Positions 43,963-54,659 of a stretch of DNA of 64,000 nucleotides are shown here, piece after piece. The stretch is from Manduca sexta (Eukaryota; Arthropoda; Insecta; Lepidoptera; Sphingidae): positions 3,330,727-3,394,726 of the forward strand of contig NC_051123.1 in the NCBI RefSeq assembly GCF_014839805.1, in the 5' to 3' direction. Positions within the stretch are counted from its first letter, which is position 1. Each line of letters opens with the position of its first letter. The translations under genes and the position numbers were made by a program. Under the pieces are notes generated by a model. It did not search any database. It was not told the origin of the DNA and was given only the letters and a program-made list of their open reading frames with translations.

Positions 43963-44235
43963 TTAGTCTGTCTGTCCGTTAACGTCGGTTGATAAGAATT
44001 TGCGGACTATCCTACAGGTGTTTAGCATGGAGGCTTTTTGTAAGCTGAGGAAAGTTTTTGGTGGTAAGTCTAACATTTCTATGGCTTTATGTAGATGTTT
44101 AGGTATAATTCCAGTAGTAGACAGTACAATGGGCACTATTAAAACTTTTTGTAGTTTCCACATCCAGGCTATTTCGCCTTTGAGGTTCTTATTACTATTA
44201 TTATTTATCTCAATAGGAATCCTTATAGTATCCCT
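43963..44235 (-). pseudogene. Non-LTR reverse transcriptase, C-terminal fragment (different LINE)
   Basis: The minus-strand frame reads KGEIAWMWKLQKVLIVPIVL, STTGIIPKHLHKAIEML and LQKASMLNTCRIVRKFLS. The pattern VIPIV..TTG.IPK.L...LQKA..LNTCRI.RKFL is familiar from the end of a group of insect and other invertebrate LINE polyproteins, whose exact clade I cannot assign from this fragment. A stop at 44236-44238 closes the upstream side. It lies tail-to-tail with the RTE remnant at 43599-43793. Confidence 0.65.
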
Positions 44236-44239
44236 TTAT

Positions 44240-44425
44240 TGTCCGTCACTCCGCCGATTTGTTTGTCAGAGACCTTTTTCTGAGGAACGTGCAGAGGTAT
44301 CAAGTTGAAATTTATATCAAATACTCGGGTCTTCCGTTTCTTTTAGCTATGAAAATGTCAAATGTGTGAGTCAACGCGATCAAAATAATAATCGCACTCT
44401 TAATAAAATAATGACCTACTTCATA
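44240..44425. repeat. Dispersed repeat, related to 54380-54650
   Basis: TCTGAGGAACGTGCAGAGGT, ATCAAGTTGAAATTTATATC and CTTTTAGCTATGAAAATGTC correspond to blocks at 54375-54420 and 54515-54610. Confidence 0.55.
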
Positions 44426-44429
44426 ATTG

Positions 44430-45420
44430 TTAATTTATGGCAGTCGTCGGAAAACTATGTTTTGTTTGCTACCTTTTTTTTGAAGTTGCTATGAAATTGA
44501 GCTTATTAAAGATAGGTAAATAATGAAACGTATAGCATGAAAAAAAATGGGAAAATACTAAAAGGTCGCAAACAGAAATTGTTTGTTTGACGATTCCCAC
44601 AAATTGGCAATTTTGGAATGGGTCATTATTTTATTAAGAGTGCGATTATGTGATTGTTTATGTCGAACACATGGGTGCCTACAAAATTAGTTTTATCGAG
44701 GTTTATCTCCATTTACGCACTATACTACATAATATCCTTACGTGTTTTTTTTTTTCAAATTCAAATCGCGCGAGGTTTTTAATTTTTTTTTTCATAAAAA
44801 TATCTCTAGTTTCCTTTTTCAAATCTGCACTAAAATGGCACTGTTATAACCTATTTATTCACTTGAACAACTAATAATTTTACTTATTTGACTAATATTT
44901 TTATTCATATCCAGATTTACACTGCGACTCGAGTTCTTATATAATAAGCACCACTCCACAACCATAAGCTGTCAATATTGACCATACTAAAGCAGTTGTA
45001 TGGATTGCAGTTCAATTCAGTTGAACACAGTTAGGAACGACAAATCTAGTACGTAGTAATATATATCGATGTTCCTAACAAACATTTCCTTTACTAAATA
45101 CACATTCTAACCCAACCAATGCACATAACATTTTGCATACACTGTCTAGGTAGAAACGACCCGCGGCTGAGAATTTAATTGTCCAACTTTCGAGCTTTAT
45201 GCAGTTCCGCGTTTAATGGCAGCCGACGGGTTAACTCCGCTGTAATGAGAGCAAAGAGCTGGGATAGGGTTAAAAAAAATATTGCTGTATTAAGCTATTC
45301 TTTTTGAATGTATCGTGTCGGTTTGAGGTGAGAGGTTTTTAGGAATTTTCCCGAAGTCTCTTTTGTAGAATAGGTTAGCTACGCCATTACCGTTTCTTGG
45401 TGTAAATGTCCCATTGTATC
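44430..45420. other. No gene seen
   Basis: AT-rich DNA. 45160-45260 is GC-richer and single-copy within the window; no function can be assigned. Confidence 0.4.
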
Positions 45421-45424
45421 GACT

Positions 45425-45760
45425 TTCATTAGTTGCCTCGGAGGTTTAGTTGTAAAGCATACGCGGAACGAGTATGACTACCACGATGAGGTCCTGGGTG
45501 TGAAACACGCACGGGAAAAAAAGATTGACTGGGTTCTCCCATCTTGAAATTTACTCAGCCGTGGGTCGGAGGGAGTTGGTCGTGTAGTACTCCCGTGGCT
45601 CGGAAAACAGGTAGAGCCGTTGGTGCTGCGCCTGATCTCTCTCCGCTCATGTCGGATTGCCGGATGGGACTATGAGAGTGAAGGAATGGAGAATGCACTT
45701 GTGTGTTGCACACTATAATATCTCCTGCGTACCTGGTTGATTACGTTGAGATTTGCTGCC
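45425..45760 (+). mobile_element. SINE family B, long form
   Basis: TAGTTGTAAAGCATACGCGG, GAGGTCCTGGGTGTGAAACA (B box damaged), AATTTACTCAGCCGTGGGTC, CTGATCTCTCTCCGCTCATG and CACTTGTGTGTTGCACACTA are in the same order as the reverse complement of 61318-61705. Confidence 0.75.
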
Positions 45761-45789
45761 GTAATCAAATTTCGGTGAGGAGGAATTTT

Positions 45790-45950
45790 TAACTTTCCCT
45801 AATATAAAGAAGCCTATGAATCCAGCTGTTTATATTTCTTTTAAATTTCATCCAAATCTGTACATCCGTTACTGTGTTTACCTTTAATAACAAATATTAT
45901 AAAACCGTCACGAGCTCTCACGTTTAAAATATCGATAAGAGTAAGATAGC
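45790..45950 (-). mobile_element. Helitron-like fragment, 5' end
   Basis: CTATGAATCCAGCTG, ATTTCATCCAAATCTG and TTTAAAATATCGATAAGAGT resemble the minus-strand 5' half of the family. Confidence 0.4.
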
Positions 45951-45962
45951 CATGTTATCACA

Positions 45963-46068
45963 GATAGCAGGAGGTCGCTGGATGCGGGCCGCTTCCAATA
46001 GGGCGATCTGTAAATCTTTGGAGGCCCATGTTCAGCAGTGGACATCTTGCGGCTGATGAAGAGGAAGA
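45963..46068 (+). pseudogene. RTE-type LINE 3' tail
   Basis: It translates to AGGRWMRAASNRAICKSLEA then HVQQWTSCG and a stop, followed by GGCTGATGAAGAGGAAG. This is the same tail as 27338-27565, better preserved in frame. Confidence 0.7.
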
Positions 46069-46120
46069 TAGCCATGTGTTCACGGACAAAAAAGGGTTGT
46101 TATCGGAAAAACTAATATAA

Positions 46121-46456
46121 CTAGTTTTTACTCGCGACTCCGTCCGCGTGAAAAAGTTTTTCTGAGATGAAAGTACTGCTTTATATTTTCCTGGGATGAA
46201 AATGCTATGGTGTATGTGTGCTTGGAGGAGAAATAAAACCAACGAGTCTTGACTGACAACTGTGTTTATTATTTTAACGAACTTACATTTATACCTTATT
46301 AATAACGTGTGCCTTTTATACATATAATTCTCCACAAGTAGTTTATATCACTCAGGAGTAATAGCTTCCTATTAGTGAAAAATAATCAAAATCGCTTCAG
46401 TAGTTCCTGAGATTAGCATGTTCAAATAAACAGCTTTATTTATTATTAGATCTAGA
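46121..46456 (-). mobile_element. Helitron-like element interrupted by a ~130-bp insertion
   Basis: On the minus strand it starts TCTAGATCTAATAATAAATA and ends with CGCGGACGGAGTCGCG, spacer, and CTAG (46121-46124 on plus). The normal block ATAAAAGTAGCCTATATCAC is split: GATGAAAATGCTATGG at 46195-46210 and AGTAGTTTATATCAC at 46336-46350. The insert between them begins TGTATGTGTGC and ends TCTCCACA. Confidence 0.65.
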
Positions 46457-46784
46457 TTATAATTAAGTAACAGAAACAGTGTATTAACAAACTAATGCTT
46501 GCATTATAAATGTACATTAACAATGGAAACTTGCAATTTTATGAGCGTATTACTTTAATGGTTCTTTGTAATTGTACACATAGTAAATTGTAACTTTCGC
46601 CCACTGGATTTATTCAATCTTAGAAAGGGCCGCATTCAGTTAAAGCTCGCGGGAGATATGATCTCTTATACGAAAAAAAATTGAATTAATTCATAATTGA
46701 ATTTTTTTAATACTACTCATGACAGGACGTGGAAATATGTATTATTATTAAAAAAGGAAGGATTTTCAATTATTTTACATCATC

Positions 46785-46862
46785 CATCTATATATCAGCT
46801 GATATTTTCTGTCCACAAGAGGACATAGACCTCTCCTCCATTCAGCTACAGTTGACGGAAGT
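46785..46862 (-). repeat. LINE 3'-tail remnant, minus strand
   Basis: ATATCAGCTGATATTTTCTG, TCCACAAGAGGACATAGACC and TCTCCTCCATTCAGCTACAG are the reverse complement of a GAGGCCTATGTCCAGCAGTGGAC-like tail. Confidence 0.5.
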
Positions 46863-46869
46863 TATTAAT

Positions 46870-47840
46870 TTTATTAATTTATCAATGATTTTGAGCTTCC
46901 AAATTTAACATTGCAAATATTTTTTCTTGCCTAAAATAGCTATAAATATAATTAAAAACAATAATTCCCACTATGTTATTATTTAAAGCATGCACGCCTA
47001 CAGCAATCAAATTTTTACCGAACAACTATTTGACCCCCAACAAATCGCTAAATCCACGTGACCTGCATAAAGTGGTTTAATTTTGTTTGCCCGAGTTCAG
47101 AGTAAAGTATAGCATATTGCGTGAGAATTAATGTGACAATGTGATTTTCTTAACTGTTTTATTACTTTGTAAGCCTTTAATGGCCCTCACAGGTTGTTAA
47201 TGTCTACGTGTTGTGGAGATCTTGTTATTTTGGATGGTTTTGGGAAAAGGTGGTTAAGAGAATGATTATAACGATTCTAACTTTGAAATATATTTCCTTT
47301 AATGAAACTTGAATATATCGGATTAGAAGAATAGTCAAATACATTATTATTTTCCATATTATATATTTAGAGTTTTTAACATTTATTTATTTGACAATTT
47401 TATTAACTCAAAACTAAAATAGTATTAAGTACTTATAACAAAAACTTAACTTATTTACTAAAAGACAACAATTTTAATCAAATTAGTTAACAAATAAACA
47501 AAAGAGTAAGAACATAAAAATATAGCTAGCGATATTCAACGATTGTGAACGTCCGTCCGATCCTAAGCAAAATGCAAGCAAAAGTGTATCTCCAACGCAG
47601 TGGTCCGCTGGCCAGCCGGTCGAGTTTCGCGCCCTTTTTCTTTTACTTTTTTTTCGCACGACTGATCACGTCACCTTGTTCAGTACACTGTGTAAATAAA
47701 TGTTTAATTCTTTCTACTAATATTATAAAAAAAATTGAGAAGATATTTAGATTTTTGTTAAAATTAAATTCCAGACCACTGAACAAAAGTGGATCTAAAT
47801 GGGCACACATATATCTCGTCTCTATCCGCCATTTTCAATA
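46870..47840. other. No gene seen
   Basis: AT-rich DNA with one GC-richer patch at 47540-47690. An open frame of 98 codons covers it (47545-47841) but starts and ends in low-complexity sequence and has no recognisable domain. Confidence 0.4.
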
Positions 47841-47844
47841 AACG

Positions 47845-48010
47845 ATCCTAATCATTTTTACGATCTATCTCAAAAATGAACTAAACAGAACAAAGTTTTT
47901 TTGACACGCTTATAAATAAGTAACTCTGATTGATTCATTCTCGGAATCGGATTAAAGATTGAGATTGGGATCATTTACTCATTTATAGAAAACAGATGTA
48001 AAAGGTCATT
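47845..48010. repeat. Dispersed repeat, partner of 62320-62470
   Basis: CTATCTCAAAAATGAAC, GATTCATTCTCGGAATCGGA and TAGAAAACAGATG are shared in order with 62344-62464. Probably a decayed transposon; ends not defined. Confidence 0.55.
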
Positions 48011-48164
48011 GTGTGAGCAATAACTAATTTCGTACAACAGATATACGGTTATTTTACATTACGATAACAAATGAAATATACTTTCTTTACCGCTGCTAAT
48101 ATTGTATTAAAAACTCACTCATTAATAATGAATATTTTCACCAAAAATCTCCTATGACTTTTTT

Positions 48165-48335
48165 TTATCACTTTGTAGTTTAGCGCGAATATGACGTCTG
48201 CGTGAGTGTATTTCTTTTTGAGTGTGATGTTGCCGCAGCGACAAATTCTTTAGAATATTGGTATTACGGTGTGTAAATTTAAAATAACTTTATTTATATT
48301 TATTTTTATCGAAATATACTCTTTTTCATTATAAA
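48165..48335. repeat. Dispersed repeat, partner of 16895-17105
   Basis: TAGTTTAGCGCGAATATGAC, GTGTATTTCTTTTTGAGTGT and GATGTTGCCGCAGCGACAAA correspond to blocks at 16938-17012. Confidence 0.5.
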
Positions 48336-48929
48336 TCTACGGTTCGAGTATCTCATTGAAAAGTGGTATTTTAAAGATTTTTTTTTATATTAATGTCAAA
48401 ACGACTCTGTAGAAATAAAGAATTATAATCCTGCAAATGATATGAGAATATTTGGTGAAATACAAACTTCTTTCACTAAATGTAAATTCATCGTGAGTTT
48501 TATGTATTTGTGAGCTCTAAATATGGCTGCGACAGAGTTATAGCGGCACCGCGGTTTCGCTGACAACATGGTTAATCCCCGGTTTTACGATCTGCAGTAT
48601 ATATTATGTTTTTTTTCCTAACGCTTGTATCTACTTTGTATTTTAAATATATTTTATTTTATACGTTTTTTGTGATATACGCTTAATTAACATGTGTATG
48701 AAAATGTTTTTTTGCAATTTCTGATCTTAAAAGTATTCAAACCTACAATGGTTCCAGAGAGTCTTTTGATCCCGATAAGCAACAGCATCGATTGGCGTCA
48801 TTATTTTTTTTTTTTGTATAATTTGTCAATTTTTTGCTATACACATTTTTCAAAATCTGAATAGACCTTAATATCTGTTTTTCCCTGCTATTGAAAAACA
48901 TGTGTAATTTTTTTTTTATTGCCTAAGTA

Positions 48930-49030
48930 TGGTAACGAACGAACAGTTCGCCTGATGGTAAGCAGCATCCGTCGCACATGAACTAAAGCAATACTAGAGT
49001 CAAAGTCAAGACGATGCCTACCTGGAGGTG
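48930..49030 (+). repeat. CTGATGGTAAG-type repeat fragment
   Basis: TTTTATTGCCTAAGTATGG, CAGTTCGCCTGATGGTAAGC, AGCATCCGTCGCACATGAAC and GATGCCTACCTGG. Same subtype as 21168-21272. Confidence 0.55.
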
Positions 49031-49077
49031 AGATCTCTTTTTAAGCTCCTTTTAAAGTTGGATAGAAGGAAAGGATA

Positions 49078-49284
49078 GGATATATTTTATATCCGCCAGA
49101 GAGCGACTACTGTACACCGTTAAAACCCCCCATAGTGGCTCACGTAAGTGTCGCGTTTCGGGATCAGCATGTATATCCGGTTCCAACAAGCCGGCATAAT
49201 TGTGTCGACGGTCGAAGAATCATTTCTCATCAGTCGACATTCAATTGGATCTCACTCCACTTACCATCAGGTGCAGTAGAGTCC
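49078..49284 (-). mobile_element. SINE-like family F, minus strand
   Basis: ATATTTTATATCCGCCAGAG, CCCCCATAGTGGCTCACGTA, TATATCCGGTTCCAACAAGC, TCAGTCGACATTCAATTGGA and CCACTTACCATCAGGTGCAG. Confidence 0.8.
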
Positions 49285-49297
49285 GTTAGTACTTCCT

Positions 49298-49430
49298 ATT
49301 GGACCCTACTCATATCATGAGGTACAGCGGGGCCCTTAACAGTATACAAAAATCTATATTCTTGACCCTACTACACATATCACCAGATTCAGCGGGGCCC
49401 TTAACTGTGGGGGTATACAAAAATCTTCTT
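49298..49430. repeat. Imperfect tandem duplication of about 65-70 bp
   Basis: Both units contain GACCCTACT, CATATCA, CAGCGGGGCCCTTAAC and TATACAAAAATCT. The second has an extra TGTGGGGG. Confidence 0.65.
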
Positions 49431-49800
49431 GCAATTGTGCCTACGTTCACGCACAGCAAAAGACCCTCAAAAATTCACAAAGAAATTTAATTCCACAGAA
49501 AAGCAGTAAAAGCAAGTAATGGGTGTTAAAAGTTACCCTCTTTAGCGTAATTACAGGTCGAATGTAACTAAAAATCCTTGTTTTACGTATTTTGTGATTA
49601 ATTTTCATTCGTGTAAAGTGGTGTTGCGTTAGAGCCATGCCGTAAACCACCTTTTTGTTCGCATTTTCTTCGGCTTTTATTGCGTTAAATAAAACGTAAG
49701 AAAAGAACGGCACGTTATAAACGCATTAACGTAATGCGATCTTAGACATATGGTGTAAGATGTTTTGGGTATTTTGTGGTGTTCAATATTGTCGTGAGCT

Positions 49801-49950
49801 TTTTTTTTTATTGCTTTGAATGACGAGACGAGCTTGCCGTTCGTCTGATGGTAAGCGATACGACCATAAACAGTACAAACACCATCCAACATCTTGAATT
49901 ACAAAGTATTGTTTGGTATTCCGCTGCGCTCACCATCCTGAGACATGGGA
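49801..49950 (+). mobile_element. SINE-like family C, first of a head-to-tail pair
   Basis: TTTTATTGCTTTGAATGACG, GTAAGCGATACGACCATAAA, ACCATCCAACATCTTGAATT and CCTGAGACATGGGATG. It ends directly in the T-run of the next copy. Confidence 0.8.
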
Positions 49951-50106
49951 TGTTTTTTTTTTGCTTTGAATGACGAGACGAGCTTGCTGTTCGCCTGATG
50001 GTAAGCGATACGACCTCATATAAACAGTAAAACACCATCCAATGCCTGGAATTACAAATTATAGTTTGGTATTCCACTGCGCTCGCCATCTTGAGACATG
50101 AGATGT
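49951..50106 (+). mobile_element. SINE-like family C, second of a head-to-tail pair
   Basis: TTTTTTTTGCTTTGAATGAC to GAGACATGAGATGTTAAG. It differs from its neighbour at many bases, so it is a separate insertion into the 3' end of the first rather than a recent duplication. Confidence 0.8.
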
Positions 50107-51289
50107 TAAGAAACATAAAAATATTCTAATGTTTTCTTATGTTTATGCTAATGTTAGACATCGAGATTAAACTAGTTTAATTTTTATAGCGGTTTTTCAT
50201 ATTTCAAATTTAGGTAACCTATATCTCTTTCCGCCTTGTGACCATTGGCTGAAAAGTCTTTGAAACTTCGGAAGAGAATGAAAATACAAAAACTGCAATG
50301 AAATCTGAAAAACTGTTTAATTAATAAAATTTAAGAAAAAATTTCCAATATCTGTAAAAATATAGGAGCTTGTAATAGTGAGCTATTGATTTGCCCATTA
50401 CAAACGCTTTGTAACATATATAACTAAATCTTAGTAACGCGTCACATAGAATTATTTAGCGGTGTGGCTTGATTTATGTTACTAAATCTATGTTTTTTCT
50501 TTTCAGGAAATTGTCACAACTCGAAGGCTTTAAGGTAAATAATATTAAAATTTAAAAGTCTATTTTAAAATATTTATATGTTATAAGTATTATTCATTTT
50601 GTTCCCACATTTTGTATACAAATCAAAATGGTTATTATATAAAAACAGTTCATAATAAATTAACAAGTGATTTTGAAACAAATTATTGTATTTTTTTAAA
50701 CTGCCATTATATATTATTTTGTTAAAAGAAAGATTACTTAAAATTGTTTTTGCACTGATTGTAAATAATATAAAAGTACATAATTTTATGGACTCAGTAA
50801 TTTATTTTCTTCTTTACGTGAGTAAATATTGAATATCAATTTGATTGTATAAACTATCCAATATTCTGTATGAAATTCCAAAAAACACCAGCATTTTTGT
50901 TTCTGCGTATAGCGAATTCATCTAATATAAACTATTTTTCTATTATGAGATCACGTTCCGAATAAAACTTATTTATTCTATTTCTGGTTTACGTTTAATT
51001 TGATATACCTTCCGGGAAGGCTTTATGGCGGCCCACGAGTAAACCCGCGTGAATTAGATATGTTCATTGTGCATTCTATATGAAAAACGTTTTTTCCGTT
51101 TCCGATGTTGCGAATATTTAATGGGTTTGGCTAGGTTTGTTTTATTTCTTAATTTTTTATTTGTATAACTTTTTTATGGTTCAATTTGTAAGATCAGGTA
51201 GATTTTTGGTACTTTTTAGAGATGCTTGATAGGATTTTTAGCGCAACATTTTAGTGGACTGTTTAGTACAGATTTTATAGGAATAATAA
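50107..51289. other. AT-rich stretch without repeats, holding one candidate exon
   Basis: Very AT-rich and free of recognised repeats. The only notable structure is the splice-like site described separately at 50480-50540. Confidence 0.4.
50507..50534 (+). other. Candidate 28-nt internal exon
   Basis: TACTAAA (50480-50486, a branch-point match) and TATGTTTTTTCTTTTCAG (ending 50506) form a strong acceptor. GAAATTGTCACAAC... runs to TTTAAG at 50534, directly before GTAAAT. Two of three frames are open; one gives KLSQLEGFK. In the frame that would follow the phase-0 donor at 38374 there is a stop (EIVTTRRL, stop), so a missing exon or a different gene would be needed. It could be chance. Confidence 0.25.
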
Positions 51290-51346
51290 TAATGGCCTAA
51301 TCCGTCTCAGTTGTGCAAGAGGCCCTAGCCCAGCAGTGAGACTGTA
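51290..51346 (+). repeat. SINE family A tail
   Basis: GGCCTAATCCGTCTCAGTTG, AGGCCCTAGCCCAGCAGTG, AGACTGTA. A family F element starts at once after it. Confidence 0.6.
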
Positions 51347-51592
51347 TTTTTTTACGGACGTGGCAAATTGACCCATGCATCTGATGGTAAGTGGAGTGGG
51401 GTCCAATAGAATGTCGACTGACGAGAGATGATTATCCCTGGGCAGTCGACATAATTATACTGGCTTGTTAGAACCGGATATAAACAGGCCGATCTCGGAA
51501 CGCGATACACTTATGTGAGCCACTAAGGTTTTAACACCTATTGTATGGTGGTCGCTATCCGGGTAGTTATAAAATGTATCCTACCACCAACA
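51347..51592 (+). mobile_element. SINE-like family F, near full length
   Basis: TTTTTTTACGGACGTGGCAA, CTGATGGTAAGTGGAGTGGG, AGAATGTCGACTGACGAGAG, AGAACCGGATATAAACAGGC and AAAATGTATCCTACCACCA. A few bases of GGCGGG are lost. Confidence 0.8.
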
Positions 51593-51599
51593 ACAGGAA

Positions 51600-52630
51600 A
51601 GTATAAAACAGTATAGTGCGGAGACATTTGTAGTGTATCCAGTATGGATTTTAAATAAAAACCATATTATTACCTATAACGTATCCTTTATGCATTTTCA
51701 ATAAAGACTATTTAACGAAATATTTTCAGCAATTTAGACCTTATTTATTACGTTATTGACAGACATTAACCCTAAGGCTCAAAATGATATTCCAATGAAC
51801 GTGCACGGAATAAAATTTTTTATATATTTTTTTTCATAAAAGAACTAAACATCACCAACCTTTTACGTAATGAAATAAATAATGAAACGCTCCGACTTAT
51901 ATAGTATTGAAGCCTCAAAGGGATTTCTCGTAGTTTTATCATCCAATATCATTCAGGTTTTATAAGATCTGCGTGTTCACTATGAAGTCAGGTATGTGCG
52001 AATCGTAAATTTTATTGGGGTCTTTTGAAAGTGGGTCACGTGACTTGTAAGGTTAAACATCTGTGTTGGCGACGTACCTTGAAACAGAGGATATATCGCA
52101 TTAGAACCAAAGTGGCCTAACTTAAAATTTATTTATTTTTTGATTTTGTTAAAAACCCTTTCAAAGCATGCACTATAATCATATGATGTGAAAAAGACAA
52201 AATTATACAATAAGAACAGAGATTGTCACTTTCGACGGCCACCAAGTTCACTGCCTTCTATATTGTTTTAATTTTTTTTTATTCGTTTACCACAAGTAAT
52301 GCTGCCATCACCTAAATTGTCGAAGCTGGATAAACACGGCAAAAATCCCGTTCATTTGGCCGAGATACGGGTTTTTCCCCGGATTGCTCTGAAAACATCT
52401 TTTTGTAACTAAAATAAGAACATCATTATAATTTTTTAATTTTTATTCATTTATACAGCTTGTACTTTTTAAAAACCCTGCCGGACGGCTTCCGGACGCC
52501 CTTCAAACCAGGACAAATCCGGGGTATTCCGGCCGGATGGCAGCCGTACCCACAATTCGTCTTTTTGAGTTGGATCACTTTAGTTCTAAGGGCGCGATTT
52601 GGTTTTTCACAAGGATTTTTATACGGCAAG
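51600..52630. other. No gene supported
   Basis: Mostly AT-rich. 52460-52630 is GC-richer and open on both strands (60 codons minus, longer plus); the plus frame runs on into a family F element, so neither is convincing. Confidence 0.4.
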
Positions 52631-52632
52631 CA

Positions 52633-53205
52633 ATGTTACCAACTGCAGCTGATGGTAAGCGTAGTGGGTCCATATATAATTTCGAGTGACGATGATTACT
52701 GCTCGCCAGTCCTCACAATTATGCCAGCTTGTTTGAAACGGAGTATGCATAGGCTGATTCCGGAACGCCGCATTCACGTGGACCACTATGACGGATTTCA
52801 CACCTCGTATACTATGTGCGGTAAAGCGGCGATAGACTAATTGGGTGTGGAACGGACTGCCAAGACGAATGTCCGCAGGTTCAAATCCCAAGGGCACACA
52901 CCTCTGACTTTTTTAAAATCATGTGTGTATTCTTTGTGAATTTATCGTTCGCTTTAACGGTGAAGGAAAACATCGTGAGGAAACCTGCACATCTGAGAAG
53001 TTCTCTATAGGAATTTCAAAGGTGTGTGAAGTCTACCAATCCGCACTAGGCCAGCGTGGTGGACTAAGGCCTAATCCCTCTCAGTAGTAGAGGAGGCCCG
53101 TGCTCAGCAGTGGGCAAGTATATAATATAGGGCTGATATTATTATTATTATTATTCATACGATTTGCGGTATGTAGCTGGATATGAATAGTCTACCACCA
53201 GTAAT
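52633..53205 (+). mobile_element. SINE-like family F split by a SINE family A insertion
   Basis: CTGATGGTAAGCGTAGTGGG, CACAATTATGCCAGCTTGTT and GGCTGATTCCGGAACGCC lead to CACCTCGTATACTATGTGCG at 52820. After the inserted SINE, GATTTGCGGTATGTAGCTGG and ATAGTCTACCACCAG complete the end. Confidence 0.7.
52826..53155 (+). mobile_element. SINE family A, nested in family F
   Basis: GCGGCGATAGACTAATTGGG, GCAGGTTCAAATCCCAAGGG, GCCAGCGTGGTGGACTAAGG and CAGCAGTGGGCAAGTATATA, ending in an ATT run. Full length and well preserved, so it is among the younger insertions. Confidence 0.85.
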
Positions 53206-53645
53206 GCATGCGAGTGTTCGGTTAGGTAGCGTTAACATTCGTTCCCTGGACACGATTATAGCGCCAACCGCAAATTAATTCGTTTGTAATATAGAATTCG
53301 TTTTATTTACTATTAAAGAACATATAAAAATACTTATAATATAACTTTTATCGTGGCAGCCCAAGATATAAGCGTAGCTCAGTTTGGGTGCCACTAGCAA
53401 ATATTGTAAGTAAATAATAATACTGTAAATGAATAAATATTTACTTTTTTTCCGCTACATGACCAGTAAGACATTAATTCTTGCCAAAGTTGATTATTCA
53501 CTTTTCCATGTGCTATACGACATTGCTTCTTGCCAAATTGCATGATTATAGGTCTACAGGTCCTATAGGTTTTGATACCCTTGTGTAACCACAAAATATG
53601 TGACGTAAATGGTTGTATTTTGTAGCCAGTGTACCTAATCGACAT

Positions 53646-53805
53646 AATAAGACTTAACATCTTATGTCTCAGGATGGCGAGTGTGGAATACCAAACAATA
53701 CTTTGTAATACAAGGTGTTGATGGTGTTTCTACTATTTATGGGCGATCGTATCGCTTACCATCAGGCGAACAGCAAGCTCGTCGCGTCATTCAAAGCTAT
53801 AATAA
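53646..53805 (-). mobile_element. SINE-like family C, minus strand
   Basis: AAGACTTAACATCTTATGTC, GAATACCAAACAATACTTTG, GGTGTTGATGGTGTTTCTAC and TCGTATCGCTTACCATCAGG, ending TTCAAAGC. Confidence 0.8.
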
Positions 53806-53809
53806 TAAT

Positions 53810-54310
53810 ACAAGTTTGATTTTTTTTTACGGCTGAATGAGAAATAACCTTTATAAAATCTTTCCACAATAAACATTTGGTTCCCTGTCCAGCTTTCTGT
53901 AACCAATGCTATGTATCTTGTCTTTTGCTTTCAAAACTAGAGGTTTGTGAAATATATTTACGTCAATAAATCAGGAAATACAGAACGACTGTCCGTTACT
54001 CTATCACTTTCCGAAGCCGCATTGATTAATGTTACAACTTTGCCACCTTACTCATATCTTGTGAAGTTTACATAACTTAGCACTGAATGTAGAATAGTTT
54101 GGCAAAAATATGTCGTTTGTGTGAGATCGTTAATTTCATTCCGCGTGTTTCATAATAGAAGAGCGGGATTTAATTATGTTTTTGAGGTTAAGTTAGTTTG
54201 TTTAAAATTTTATGAGCTACTCGGGAATCTAGTTGTAAAGGTAATGAAATTTCATTTTTAACGTTCCGTATCTTGAAGTATACCCTTATAGGATTCTGAT
54301 TTGTTCTTCT
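53810..54310. other. No gene seen
   Basis: AT-rich DNA with no recognised repeat or coding. Confidence 0.45.
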
Positions 54311-54311
54311 A

Positions 54312-54372
54312 GCTATCTGTAGGTCTGTTAGTATGTTTGTCTGTCTGTAGGTCTGTTAGTATGTTTTCTGTT
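54312..54372. repeat. Tandem duplication of about 30 bp
   Basis: CTGTAGGTCTGTTAGTATGT occurs twice (54318 and 54346) with a TTGTCTGT linker. A third, weaker CTGTAGGTCTGTTTGTATGT lies at 54462. Confidence 0.75.
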
Positions 54373-54374
54373 TT

Positions 54375-54650
54375 CTCAGGAACACGTAGAAGTATCAAGT
54401 TGAAATTTATATCAAATTAGCGGATCTACAGACAGCAGTGAAAAATCGTACTTGTTATTTTCTGTAGGTCTGTTTGTATGTTTATCTGTTTATTTATCTT
54501 CTTGTAAAGGCCTGTTTTCTCAGAAACGCGTAGAACTATCAAGATGAAATATCAAGTATTCAAGACTACGTTTTCTTTTAGCTGTAAAAGGTAAAACTTG
54601 TAGGTCAACACGATCAAAAGATATTATCATTTGTTTTGTAGTGGAGCGAA
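54375..54650. repeat. Dispersed repeat, partly duplicated
   Basis: TTTTCTCAGGAACACGTAGA then ATCAAGTTGAAATTTATATC, and again TTTTCTCAGAAACGCGTAGA then ATCAAGATGAAATATCAAGT 150 bp later. The family is also at 44240-44425. Confidence 0.6.
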
Positions 54651-54659
54651 GCTAACAAC

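Noticed and set aside
45958..46335. 125-codon minus-strand open frame
   Set aside because: It spans a LINE tail, a Helitron-like element and an insert in the wrong strand for the LINE; chance.
47545..47841. 98-codon plus-strand open frame
   Set aside because: Low-complexity phenylalanine run, no domain, no splice or promoter support.
52460..52840. 126-codon plus-strand open frame
   Set aside because: More than half lies in a family F element, and the remaining part is also open on the minus strand without any recognised domain.
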